Shown in pieces: positions 48,430 through 58,300 of a stretch of DNA of 64,000 nucleotides (positions within the stretch are counted from its first letter, which is position 1; every line of letters begins with the position of its first letter). A program made the translations under genes and the position numbers. The stretch is from JARKPK01 sp964631235 (GTDB taxonomy: Bacteria; Planctomycetota; Planctomycetia; Pirellulales; Thermoguttaceae): contig CAZVZX010000006.1 in assembly GCA_964631235.1 (NCBI GenBank), positions 1 to 64,000 of the forward strand, read 5' to 3'. The notes beneath the pieces are model-generated. The model worked only from the letters and a program-made list of their open reading frames with translations. It did no database searches and had not been told where the DNA came from.

Positions 48430-49464
48430 ATGAACCGTTCTGCCTCACGATACGACCGTCAAATCCGATTTGCCCCTCTCGGTAGCGAGGGCCAGCATCG
48501 TTTAGCCCAAAGCCGCGTGCTCGTCTGCGGTTGCGGGGCGTTGGGCAGCGTTGCCGCTCAATGGCTCGTTCGAGCCGGAGTGGGCTTCGTTCGGCTGATT
48601 GACCGCGATCTGGTCGAGCTCGGCAATCTGCATCGGCAAACGCTCTACGACGAAGCCGACGTCGCCTCGGGCCTGCCCAAGGCCGTCTTGGCGCAACGGC
48701 GGCTGCAAGCGATCAATTCCGAGGTCGAAGTCGAGGGGATCGTCGCCGATCTGCATTCGGGCAACGTCGCCGATCTGGCTGGCGGAATCGACCTGATGAT
48801 TGACGCCACGGACAACTTCGAAACCCGCTATCTGATCAACGATTGGGCTGTCGCCAAGGGTATTCCCTGGATTTACGGAGGTGTGGTCGGCGACGAAGGC
48901 TGCGCCTGGACGATCATTCCCGAACGGACCCCCTGCCTGCGATGCCTCCTTCCGCAACCGCCGGCGCCCGGAGCCTCGCCCACCTGCGAATCGGTCGGCG
49001 TACTCGGTCCGGCCGCCGGACTGATCGCCTCGTGGCAGGCCAACGAAGCCATCAAACTGCTCGCCGGTCATGCCGAGGCCGTGCTGCCGGCCTTGCTGAC
49101 GATTGATCTTTGGCGCGGCACATTCCGGCAAAGCAAGATGGGCCGCTACCAAGCCGGCACTTCTTGCCCCGCGTGCGGAACGCGCGAGTTTCCCGCGTTA
49201 GTCGGCCGCGAGCAATCGCAAACCACCGTGCTCTGCGGTCGCGGCGCAGTGCAGATCACCCTGGCCCAACTGCCGGCGCCGCTCGATCGGCTTGCCGAAC
49301 AACTTCGCACGTCGGCCGACGACGTGATCGTAAACGATTACCTGCTTCGAGCGCGTTTCGATAATCGCTCGATCACGCTGTTCGCCGACGGTCGCGTTGT
49401 CGTCTCGGGCACCGACGACGCCGCTGCGGCCCGATCGCTGTTGGCCAAGTATGTCGGTCTCTAA
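48430..49464 (+). CDS. ThiF/MoeB/HesA family adenylyltransferase
   Basis: A 344-residue E1-like enzyme. GCGALGSVAAQWLVRAG binds ATP; IDRDLVELGNLHRQ, DATDNFETRYLIND and PTCESVGVLGPAAGLIASWQ (catalytic-type Cys) follow. Zinc pairs are CLRC and CPAC. The last 85 residues (TTVLCGRGAVQITL, then DGRVVVSGTDDAAAARSLL) are the C-terminal extension seen in many ThiF/MoeB proteins. It adenylates the C-terminus of a sulfur carrier such as ThiS or MoaD. The carrier gene is not adjacent, so thiamine and molybdopterin roles cannot be separated. Confidence 0.87.
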   Translation: MNRSASRYDRQIRFAPLGSEGQHRLAQSRVLVCGCGALGSVAAQWLVRAGVGFVRLIDRDLVELGNLHRQTLYDEADVASGLPKAVLAQRRLQAINSEVEVEGIVADLHSGNVADLAGGIDLMIDATDNFETRYLINDWAVAKGIPWIYGGVVGDEGCAWTIIPERTPCLRCLLPQPPAPGASPTCESVGVLGPAAGLIASWQANEAIKLLAGHAEAVLPALLTIDLWRGTFRQSKMGRYQAGTSCPACGTREFPALVGREQSQTTVLCGRGAVQITLAQLPAPLDRLAEQLRTSADDVIVNDYLLRARFDNRSITLFADGRVVVSGTDDAAAARSLLAKYVGL

Positions 49465-50395
49465 ACAACAGACGCAAGAAACGACAAGCGATTCACACGG
49501 GAACTGCGATCCGTCTTCCGCAGTCTTCTTGCGAACCATTCCCGTTCCCCTCGATGACATGACGCCGTTCGCGCCGATTGCAAGAGCATGCGGCCGACGC
49601 GCGATCCGACATCTCGCGGACGTTGTGCGTCGCATCGCATGCGGTCTAGTGCAATCACACTAATTCTCTTTGGAAACCAACGACGCCGTCAGCGGCGATT
49701 CGCTGCGAGCTCGTTTCCGCCCCCATCGAGTCGATCTGCTACCGCACAAGAAGGGGGCGCCGTTAGCGCAAGATTTTTTCTCGCCGAAAAAATTCGTGCC
49801 GGTAACCTTTTGCCGAGCAACTGTTTGGCGCCGTCGTTTCTTCTTTCGCCCGCCCGCGCCTCTTGCAACCGTCGATTCGCTCGCTAAGCTTTGCACAATC
49901 GACAAAGTTGATGCAGGATGCACAGTCCAGCACAGGAAGTCTTGACTATATTCTGCGGATTGCTTTTCGCCGGCCTCGCGGTCGCACGCGACCTTGGGGC
50001 AGGGAAAAGCCAGTACGTATCTTTTTTGGGCGCCCGTTGACCAGCCTGCCGGTTCGCGTTTCGAACCATTTGGCCACGCGAGGGCTGCCCGGCTGAGTGT
50101 GACACAGTTCGAGCGTCGCTGTCGCAATGCGCGGCGATGGCTCGAAGGCGTGCTCGTTGCGCGCCTGTGCTGTCGGCAAGACCCGAATTAGGGCGACCGT
50201 CCGTCGGCGGATCGGTCGGTTGGGCGGTTTTGTCGCCATTGGGCGGCATGGATGGTCGCAAAGGCGGCCGCCGTGAGAAGGCAGTTCCCCGGCGTGCAGT
50301 TGTCTGAAACGGGCAGACTGTGCCCCCGACCGCTTCCGACCGGTTTCGCTCGCACTCAGCAAGGAACATTCGATGGAATAGGAGGAGTGGACACC
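49465..50395. other. Long intergenic region without a recognised gene
   Basis: About 930 bp. ORFs in it are Arg-rich and have no ribosome site. GTTTCGAACCATTTGGCC near 50066 resembles the right end of element A and may be a decayed copy. Nothing else structured was found. Confidence 0.45.
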
Positions 50396-50962
50396 ATGCT
50401 ATCTTCGACGCTGCTGTGTGTGCTGATGACGCTTGCCGCTGACCCTCAAGCTCCGGAAAAATCAAACACCGAGAGCCCCGCTTCGCAGACGGCTCCTGCC
50501 GATCAAGCGACGGCGCCCGCTCAGCCCGGCGATCAGGCCACCGAACCCAAGCCGCCGCAGCTTCCGGTTCCACCGACTGCGCCGGCCGACCCGGCACAGA
50601 GCGCCCAATCAAAAGAGGAAGAGATCGAACTGCTCGACATCGAACGCAACATCATCGAGTACACCAATGCCGAACGCGTCAAGTACGGGTTGACGGCCTT
50701 CAAAGTCGATAAAGAGCTGATGGAAAGCGCTCGCGAGCATGCGAGGTGGATGGCGCGCAATCGCGCGATGGTACACACGAGTCGTCCTGTCGCTGAGAAC
50801 ATCGCCATGGGCTACCCGCACAGCAGCATCGCCGTGCGCGGCTGGATGAACTCGTCGGGCCATCGCGCCAACATCCTCAATCGCGGCCATACGCGCATCG
50901 GCGTGGCCGCCTATCGCTCGGAAAACGGCACGATCTACTGGTGCCAGCAGTTCCGCCGCTAA
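50396..50962 (+). CDS. CAP (SCP/PR1-like) domain secreted protein
   Basis: A 188-residue protein with GGAGGAG before the ATG. It has a short signal peptide (MLSSTLLCVLMTLAA), a Pro/Ala-rich linker to about 75, and a CAP domain: YTNAERVKYGLTAFKVDKEL, HARWMARNRAMVHTS, ENIAMGY and GWMNSSGHRANILNRGHTRI. The His and Glu residues that bind metal in CAP proteins are present in the HARWM and AENIA segments. CAP proteins are secreted with diverse or unknown activity. It is isolated, with oleC downstream after a dispersed element. Confidence 0.88.
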   Translation: MLSSTLLCVLMTLAADPQAPEKSNTESPASQTAPADQATAPAQPGDQATEPKPPQLPVPPTAPADPAQSAQSKEEEIELLDIERNIIEYTNAERVKYGLTAFKVDKELMESAREHARWMARNRAMVHTSRPVAENIAMGYPHSSIAVRGWMNSSGHRANILNRGHTRIGVAAYRSENGTIYWCQQFRR

Positions 50963-51045
50963 GTCGGTTTGCGTTGCGCGGCAAGCGTCCGAAAAGGCGA
51001 TCGTTCGGTCTTCTTCAAAGAATAGATCATCGCCTGCCGCGGGGC

Positions 51046-51151
51046 GCTAAATGGCTCTGCACAATCGCGAAAGGGGCAGCCGACGAGGCGGAGCAGCCCT
51101 TCTTGCGTGCGGTCATGGTACGAACTGTCTTCCGCGTTTCGCGGTTTCGTT
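51046..51151 (-). repeat. Dispersed intergenic element A, copy 8
   Basis: Minus orientation; read on that strand: AAACCGCGAAACGCGGAAGA, CAGTTCGTACCATGACC, GCACGCAAGAAGGGC, and right end GATTGTGCAGAGCCATTTAG. More diverged in the centre. It lies between the CAP gene and oleC. Confidence 0.75.
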
Positions 51152-51274
51152 GAGGCGGTTTTCTTTCGGCATCGATCTGCTATCTTGGAACGTCGCCGTC
51201 GGGCTGCGACAAGAGCGAATGGCGCAGCCCGCACGGCGAACGCATCCACCGCGCCGCGCAGGGAGCATGCCGAT

Positions 51275-52939
51275 ATGTTCGTCAATGTGGGGCGGCGGCT
51301 GAGCGAGCAAGCGGCGCGAACGCCCGAGGCAATCGCCGTCGCAGAAACACTCGGCCGCGGCCCAGACGGCCGACTTCGTTACCGCCAAGCAACATTCCGC
51401 GAACTTGACGACGACAGCACGCGGATCGCCGCCGGACTCATCGCCGCCGGACTGCCCCGCGGCGCGCGGACCGTGTTGATGGTGTATCCGGGCATCGATT
51501 TCATTAGCCTGGTATTCGCCCTGTTCAAGGCGGGCGCAGTCACCGTGCTGATCGACCCTGGCATGGGTCGCGGTCCGCTCATCCAATGCCTTCGCGATGT
51601 GCAGCCGCAAGCATGGATCGGCGTGCCCAAGGCACAGGCAATCCGCGCCGCGTTGCGATGGCTCTTTCCGCGGCCCCGCTGCTTGGTAACCGTTGGGCGA
51701 CGGCTCTTTTGGGGCGGCACGACTCTCGATCGCTTGCGGCACTCGACCGCCGCGGCCGAGGTTCCTGTCGCCGTCGAGCCGAACGATCCGGCCGCAATCA
51801 TCTTTACCAGCGGCGGAACCGGGCCGCCCAAAGGAGTGCTATACACCCACGGCAATTTCGACGCCCAAGTCGATCAGATCCAACAGCATTACGGCATCAT
51901 ACCGGGAGAGATCGATTTGCCGTGCTTTCCGCTGTTCGGCCTGTTCAATTGCGCCATGGGAGTAACGGCCGTCATTCCTCCGATGGATGCTTCGCGCCCC
52001 GCGAAGGCCGATCCCCGCGCCATTGTCGAAGCGGCCCGCGATTGGCAAGTAACGCAGGCGTTCGCCTCGCCGGCGGTTTGGAAGAACGTCGGAGCGTTCG
52101 CGGCGAAACAAGGAACGACGATTCCCAGCTTGCGCCGGGTAATGTCGGCCGGCGCATCGGTGCCGATCGAAGTTCTCGAACAAATGCTCGCCTGCATCTC
52201 GCCCGAGGGCGACGTGTTCACGCCCTACGGTGCAACCGAGGCGCTGCCCGTGGCATCGATTTCAGCCCGCGAAGTGCTTCGCGAAACCGGCGCAATGACA
52301 CGCGCCGGGGGCGGCGTGTGCGTGGGACGGCGATTCCCAGGCATCCGCTGGAAGATCATCCGCATCGTCGATGGTCCGATTGCAACGCTCGACCAGGCCG
52401 AAGAACTGCCTCGGGGCGAAATCGGCGAACTGATTGTCGCCGGACCTGTCGTTACCTCGCGCTATGTCACTCGCGTGGAAGCGAACGCCTGGGCGAAGAT
52501 CGCGGACGGCGATGGCTTCTGGCACCGCATGGGCGATGTCGGCTACATCGATGGGCATGACCGCTTCTGGATTTGCGGCCGCCTGGTTCATCGCGTGGTG
52601 ACGGCCGCGGGAACCCTCTATCCGGAGCCGTGCGAGGCCATTTTCAACGCGCATCCCTGGGTGGCTCGCAGCGCGTTGGTCGGCATCGGGCAGCGACCGA
52701 ATCAAACGCCGGCCATCGTCGTCGAACTGCATCCCGACCGTTCCCGAATAACCAAAGCCGATCGCCGCCGGCTGTTCGACGAATTAGCCGCCGCGGCCCG
52801 CCGCCATCCGCAGACCGCCGCGATTCGCCATTTTCTGATCCACCCGGGCTTTCCCGTCGATGTGCGGCACAATGCCAAGATCGCCCGCGAACAGCTCGCC
52901 CGCTGGGCTGCTGGAAAAATCGGCCTGAAACTGCGATAA
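51275..52939 (+). CDS. oleC: Olefin beta-lactone synthetase OleC / fatty acid CoA ligase family protein
   Basis: A 554-residue adenylate-forming enzyme. The ATG at 51275 follows GGGAG; the frame upstream is unconserved. FTSGGTGPPKGVLYTHGNF at about 177-195 is the AMP-binding loop. AGASVPIEVLEQML, TPYGATEALPV, GDVGYIDGHDRFWICGRLVH and the C-terminal NAKIAREQL lysine region complete the ANL fold. VFALFKAGAVTVLIDPGMGR and VNVGRRLSEQAA resemble OleC, which makes beta-lactones from beta-hydroxy acids in long-chain olefin synthesis. An OleB-like gene is at 32232; oleA and oleD were not found. Confidence 0.82.
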   Translation: MFVNVGRRLSEQAARTPEAIAVAETLGRGPDGRLRYRQATFRELDDDSTRIAAGLIAAGLPRGARTVLMVYPGIDFISLVFALFKAGAVTVLIDPGMGRGPLIQCLRDVQPQAWIGVPKAQAIRAALRWLFPRPRCLVTVGRRLFWGGTTLDRLRHSTAAAEVPVAVEPNDPAAIIFTSGGTGPPKGVLYTHGNFDAQVDQIQQHYGIIPGEIDLPCFPLFGLFNCAMGVTAVIPPMDASRPAKADPRAIVEAARDWQVTQAFASPAVWKNVGAFAAKQGTTIPSLRRVMSAGASVPIEVLEQMLACISPEGDVFTPYGATEALPVASISAREVLRETGAMTRAGGGVCVGRRFPGIRWKIIRIVDGPIATLDQAEELPRGEIGELIVAGPVVTSRYVTRVEANAWAKIADGDGFWHRMGDVGYIDGHDRFWICGRLVHRVVTAAGTLYPEPCEAIFNAHPWVARSALVGIGQRPNQTPAIVVELHPDRSRITKADRRRLFDELAAAARRHPQTAAIRHFLIHPGFPVDVRHNAKIAREQLARWAAGKIGLKLR

Positions 52940-53173
52940 TTCGATTGGCGCGTCGCGCCGCGACGAACTACACTGGACGACGACGATCGTGCCGACCGGC
53001 CGGTCGTTCCGCACAGGCAACGCTCCAGCACCCGCGCAGCTCGGCGGTGTGGATGGTGATGTTATAAGGCTGCATCCCTTTTCTTCAATACGGCACGCGT
53101 ACCGAAACGGGCGATTCTCTGCGAGAAGAACCAAGCCATTTCGCGCCGTGCATGGTATAAGAAGGGTCTCATC

Positions 53174-54892
53174 ATGGCGGCAGAATGGTACTGTTACATC
53201 GCGGGCCGCGAGTTTGGTCCCCTCTCAGCCCAAGACCTCCGCGCCATGGTGGCTGAAGGCAGCCTGACGCCTCGGCATCACGTGCGCCGGGGCACTTCCG
53301 GCCCGTGGGTCGAAGCCGGACAAGTGAAAGGGCTTTTCCCGGCGTCGGGCGGCCAACAGGAAACGCCGTTGCCGCCGGTGTCCACCGTTTCGAGTGCCGT
53401 GCCGGCGCCCCCAGTGCCACCAGTCAATCCGCCGCCGTTGCCCGGCGCAGCCGCTGCCGACGCGATCGGCCCGTCCCGGGCAAGTTCTTCGAATAGCTCA
53501 GTCTTTGTTTCGATACCGCCGCTCCCCGCCGTTCCCGTTGCGCAGCCCGTAGCCGCGTCTCCCCAAGCCGCGGCGGTACCGCAAACCGTCATTCCTCAGG
53601 GGGCAACGCCGCAGGTGGCAATTCCGCAAGCCGTTGTACCGCAGAGCGTTTTGCCGCGAGCGGCGCCGGTTGCCGGAAGCGTTCCTTCCGGAACACGCGC
53701 ACCGGCTGCAAGCGGCGTCCATCGCGCGGTCTCGAACGCCGCGACTGCCGCAGCGGATCAATCGCCCCACGCCGAGCTTTCGCCCGAAAGACTGCTGGCC
53801 GCTCGGCGAAAGAAGACGAACAAAGTGCTGTTTTTTTCGGGAGTATTTGGGATTGGAGCGGCGCTGCTCATTGTGTTGGCGATCGTAGTCTGGCCGCGAG
53901 GTTCGTCTCAGTCGGATTTGACCGCCGCCGATCCAAAGACAAAGGCGTCGTCCGCCGATGAGCCCGATCCTCTGACGGCAACCAAGCCCGCCACACCGCC
54001 CCCGGCGCCGGCCGAAGCGTCATCTGCCGACACGGCGTCTTCCAACACGGCGTCTCCCGGCAAAGTGTCCGACGATGCCTCAAACGCCGGGGCCGCGGCA
54101 ACGGCTGCGGCCGAAGTGAAATGGACGCCGGTCGCCGCGGCAGTCGAGCGAGGGGGCGTCGAAGTGCGGATCGAGCAGATCGGACCGGGAAAGCCGGTCC
54201 TCTATTCCGAAAAGGGTGCCGGTGGTCGTCGCACGTTCCGCAATCCGATGTTGGTCGTCAAGCTGGCCTTGAAGAACGTCAGCGGTAATCCTTCGGTGCT
54301 ATACAAGCCCTGGGGTTATAGCTACGAGGGCGTTTCGTTGAAAGATGATCGCGGACGAACCATCGTACCGGCGCCGATTCGTTCGCGCGGGCTGCTGGCC
54401 GAAGGCCAACAAGATCAACCTCAGGTCCACGTTGAGCAAGTCATCGAAGACCTTTTGGTCTTCGAGATTCCGCGAGACGCGATTCGGCATCTCCGGCTGT
54501 TCTTGCCCGGAACAGCGCTCGGGGCGGCGGAACCGATCGGATTCGAGATTCCCGCAACGGCGCTCCGCGAGTTCGAATCGGTCAAGCGGCCTGCGGGCGA
54601 ATCGAGCGGCGCCGAAAAGCCGATCGTCCCCGGCCGTTCGGGCGTCGGCGAGATCGATCGGGCCATCGACGAAATCGAGCGCGAAAAACCCGCCGGCAAC
54701 GGGGCCGCGAGAAACAAGCCGCCGACTGGAGCCAAACCGGTTGATGAAGATCCGGCCGGCGACATCTCGAAGATCAACCGCGACATCGAAGAGCTGGAAA
54801 AGGAACGCGGCGGCATGATGAACGGCGGCAAAACGACCGACGGCAAGCCGGATGACCGCATGACGGGCGAGCGGAAGATGGAGTCGCCGTAG
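53174..54892 (+). CDS. GYF_2 (DUF4339) domain membrane protein
   Basis: A 572-residue protein; AAGGG lies eight bases before the ATG. The GYF_2-like domain at 3-57 begins WYCYIAGREFGPLSAQDLRA and has GPW at its end. A Pro/Ala/Val-rich linker follows, with a repeated PQ-ATPQ pattern. One membrane helix lies at about 216-238 (VLFFSGVFGIGAALLIVLAI). After it is an Ala/Ser-rich spacer and a globular beta domain at about 315-470 (GVEVRIEQIGPGKPVLYSEK). The tail is strongly charged, with GEIDRAIDEIEREK. GYF_2 proteins are abundant in planctomycetes, and the domain may bind proline-rich partners. Its orientation in the membrane is inferred. Confidence 0.85.
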   Translation: MAAEWYCYIAGREFGPLSAQDLRAMVAEGSLTPRHHVRRGTSGPWVEAGQVKGLFPASGGQQETPLPPVSTVSSAVPAPPVPPVNPPPLPGAAAADAIGPSRASSSNSSVFVSIPPLPAVPVAQPVAASPQAAAVPQTVIPQGATPQVAIPQAVVPQSVLPRAAPVAGSVPSGTRAPAASGVHRAVSNAATAAADQSPHAELSPERLLAARRKKTNKVLFFSGVFGIGAALLIVLAIVVWPRGSSQSDLTAADPKTKASSADEPDPLTATKPATPPPAPAEASSADTASSNTASPGKVSDDASNAGAAATAAAEVKWTPVAAAVERGGVEVRIEQIGPGKPVLYSEKGAGGRRTFRNPMLVVKLALKNVSGNPSVLYKPWGYSYEGVSLKDDRGRTIVPAPIRSRGLLAEGQQDQPQVHVEQVIEDLLVFEIPRDAIRHLRLFLPGTALGAAEPIGFEIPATALREFESVKRPAGESSGAEKPIVPGRSGVGEIDRAIDEIEREKPAGNGAARNKPPTGAKPVDEDPAGDISKINRDIEELEKERGGMMNGGKTTDGKPDDRMTGERKMESP

Positions 54893-54893
54893 C

Positions 54894-54993
54894 AGCCCGT
54901 TGTCTAACACGAACCCGGCAAATTCAGCCCGCGGATTCGGCAGAAAACGCACACGGCCGCGAGTTCAATAACGACTCTTTCATCGGGGCGTTC
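54894..54993. repeat. Dispersed element B, copy 2 (MITE-like)
   Basis: AGCCCGTTGTCTAACACG at the left, TTCAGCCCGCGGATTCGGCA and CACGGCCGCGAGTTC inside, and CTCTTTCATCGGGGCGTTC at the right. Same order as the copy at 19331-19430 but diverged. It starts one base after the stop codon of the GYF_2 gene. Confidence 0.68.
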
Positions 54994-55214
54994 ACGCATC
55001 CGCTGTCGCGAGCGAATCGATCGCATGCGCCGCGACGCGGCCGCTTATTTATTGTTCGCACGTTCCGCACGACAGAAGCGACTCGCGCTTGGCCGCCCCC
55101 GGCCAACGCCCTCATGGCCGAATGCCTATTGCGCGTGATCAAGCCGCGGCCAGTCTCTTGCCGCATCGCTCCGGAGACTCCGGGCATCCGCGACGGACAG
55201 CACGAACAGGCGAA

Positions 55215-55314
55215 ATAGCGCCGGCAAATTGCGCCATCGGCCGCTGGCGCACCGAAGCGGCCGATGGCATGCAATTCCCGTATGAACCGGCTACCGTCTT
55301 TCGCGGTTTCTACT
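55215..55314 (-). repeat. Dispersed intergenic element A, copy 9
   Basis: Minus orientation; reads GAAACCGCGAAAGACGGTAG, CCGGTTCATACGGG, AATTGCATGCCATCGGCCG and AGCGGCCGATGGCGCAATT. It overlaps the stop codon of the giant VWA protein, like copy 1 at 7461. Confidence 0.78.
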
Positions 55315-58300
55315 AGAAGAAACCGCCGCCCCCGCCGCCAATACCTCCGCCGCCGAGCCCGCCACCACCAAAGTCGCTGAAGCCCGAGCCGCCCGTGCCG
55401 CCACGGCCTTGTGTGTTGTCGCCCGTGGCCATATTGAAGATGTTCACTTCACGAATGGCCGAGAAGAACGGAACGCAGGTAATTCGCACGTAGCGACGAT
55501 CGGCTGAAATGACGGCCGACGCGCCCAAGTTCGTGCCTTCCGGAATCCAGATAATCACTGGCTGATAGCCAACCGCGCCTTGATTGAAGAACGGGAACGG
55601 CACCATCGCCCCGCCTTCGCCATTGTTCGAGCTGGTCATTGTCCCGCGCGACTGGGCCAGCGCAGCCATCGCCCGCGGATCCACCGAAGCGGCCAACTGC
55701 TGCCCAAGAACCTGATGATTGACTGCGGCCTGCGTTGCCACGGCCTGAGCCATCGCCACTTGTTCCAGGGCCTCTTTCCGCCGGCCGTCCTTCAAATCGA
55801 ATACCACCACCGCCTCGTCGTTCTCCAACTTGACGGGTTTCTGCACGCGCCTTGCCTCGGGGCTGCGGAAGTGCGTAATCACTTCCACGTTTACCTTGCC
55901 TGCCGTCGGCTTTCCCCACACGCGCCGCACCAACACTCGATAGGTGCCGGAGAAGCCTTGCGGGCACACATAGATTTCACTTCGACCCTCGGGAGCATTG
56001 TCGCCCAATTGAACGGCACTATCGCCCAAAAGCATGCCGCCGCCCAAGCTTCTCGGGTTGCGCGGAGTGGCGACCGAGCCGGTGGGATCCTCGACGATCA
56101 CGTCGAGGTCCGCTTCGCCGGTCCACGTAACGCGCACCACCGCATCACGTCGAATCGCTTCGTTGAGCGCTTGTTCGTAGGCCGACGCTTCGGCGGGATT
56201 CTTCGCCTTCAACGACTCCAACGCCGCCTTCGCCGAAAGCACGCCCTCCTTGAAAATGGCGGCCTGATCGGCGGGCCACGCTTGATTGAGAATGCCCAAC
56301 GTGGCCCACTGCACCGCCTTCAGGTCGCCCAACCGCTTCGCTGTTCGCAGCCCGTACACATACGGTTCGGGCATCGTCGGCAGCATCTTGGCAACATCCT
56401 GGTAAATCTTTAGCGCCCGCGAGTCCATGCCCAATTGATTCAAATGAAGAGCAATCATCATCAAATCGAAGGGCGACTCGGCCAGATCCACCGCCGAAAG
56501 GACCGCCCGCTCGATCTCTTCCTGCGGACGTTCCGCCGCCTGCATGGCCAAGACAAGAGCCTCGTACATCCAGGTTTGCATTTGATTATGCCGCAGCGCG
56601 GCCTCGATGGCGGCAATCACTTGCTCGTACTTGCGCGACTGCATGAGGCTGCGAACCGCCGCCCGAACCGCCGCTTCGCTTGGTTCGTTCGAGGCAAAAT
56701 ACTTATCCCATGCCTCCGCAGGCGTTGTGCCCGACGGGATCTCCAATTCGATCTTGTCCGCCTTCGCTCGCGTAACGCTCGACGCAGCCGAATTCACCGT
56801 CGCCGGCACGGCGGCCCCGGCGGGGGTGGCCGGCGCGACGATCGAGAGGTCGTCCTCGACGGCGAAGGCCTGGAATCCTCCCGGCGGCACCTTCGGCAGG
56901 ATACCCGGCGGCACATTGAAGAAACCGCCGCCCATACCGCCCATGCCGCGGCCCATGCCGCCCATACCCATGCCGCCCATGCCCATTCCCATACCCATGC
57001 CCAGGCCGCCGCCGCCCATGCCGCCCATGCCCATCGAGCCCAGGCCGCCACCTCCCATGCCGCCGAACATGCCGCTCATGTCCAACTGCCTGATCGGCAA
57101 CACCAAGTCGGCCACGGGGTACACTTTGGTCACCAAGCGCGCATCGGCCTCTTCGGGAGTGGTGATCAGCAGCACTTCGTTCTGAATGATGTACGTCAAC
57201 TGCAACTCGCGCAACATCAGCCGGAGTGCAGATTTCAGCGAGATTCCCCGAAGCGTCTTCGATACGGGCGTATCGGTGCCGATGTTCACATCGCCCAACG
57301 CTTTCTTGTCCAATTGAATCTCGATCTTGTGATAGTCGCGGAGGTAATCGACCACGTCGGAAAGCGGCGTTTCAACGAACTCGATCTGCGTCGGCGAGCG
57401 AAGCGCCTCTTCAATACGCTTCTCGGCCGGATTCCGTTTCTGCAAGTCCATCGAGCTGTACTTTTCCTTGCGGCGCGCGGTCAGCTCGCGCCAAACCTCC
57501 GCGGCGGGATAAACCATCGGCGGCTCGTCCGGAACGGGCACGTGCGACCGCTCCACTTCCATAAGCGACGCCAACACGCCGCGCTGCCGCGCTTCGCGCA
57601 ACCGCATCGCCTCTGCATAGGCGCCCAGGGCGCGAGAGGTCAGGGTGGCAGCCATCAGCGACGGTTCATCCGGCTCCATCGACTGAGCCACCATTGCCGT
57701 GTATTCTTCGGCTTCCAAGTAGCGGCCTTCGTCCATCAACGAGTTGAACCGCTCCATCAATTGCTGCACCTTGCGCTCTTTCTGCGTCAGTTGTTGTGCG
57801 AGCAATTGCATCTCTTTCGCTTTTGCCAGACGCTCGTCGCGCTGCTGCTGGAGAACCTCGTTCGTTGCCGCCCGACGATTCGCTTCGCGCAACGTCGTTT
57901 CCACCAAGTCTACCAATTGGCTGCGGACCTCGGGGTTCAGGTCGGCCGACTGACGAACGCGTTCCAACAAGAGCTTCAGCTCCTGAATCACGCCTTGCGG
58001 ATCGGTCGCCATGTTGGCCCGGGCGCGATTGACCGTCGTCTGAACGTCCGTCTTCATCACCTGGGTCAATACGCGATTCTCTTCCAACACCGACTGGGCG
58101 AATTGGCCGTCTTGCGGAGCAATGATCGTCAGATCGGCAGCCCCTTGAGCCGCTGGTTGGACCGGGACCACTTGACCCGGCACCGCCGGCGCGCCCCCCG
58201 CCCGCCGCGCGGCGATCTGCTGCTTCAACTCAACCGCGCGTTGTGCGGTCGGATCAGCGGCCAGTACGCCCGAGATGATCCGCTCCGCACCGTCCAAATC

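Noticed and set aside
49660..50127. 155-codon minus-strand ORF in the long intergenic region
   Set aside because: Basic, low-complexity translation without ribosome site or motif.
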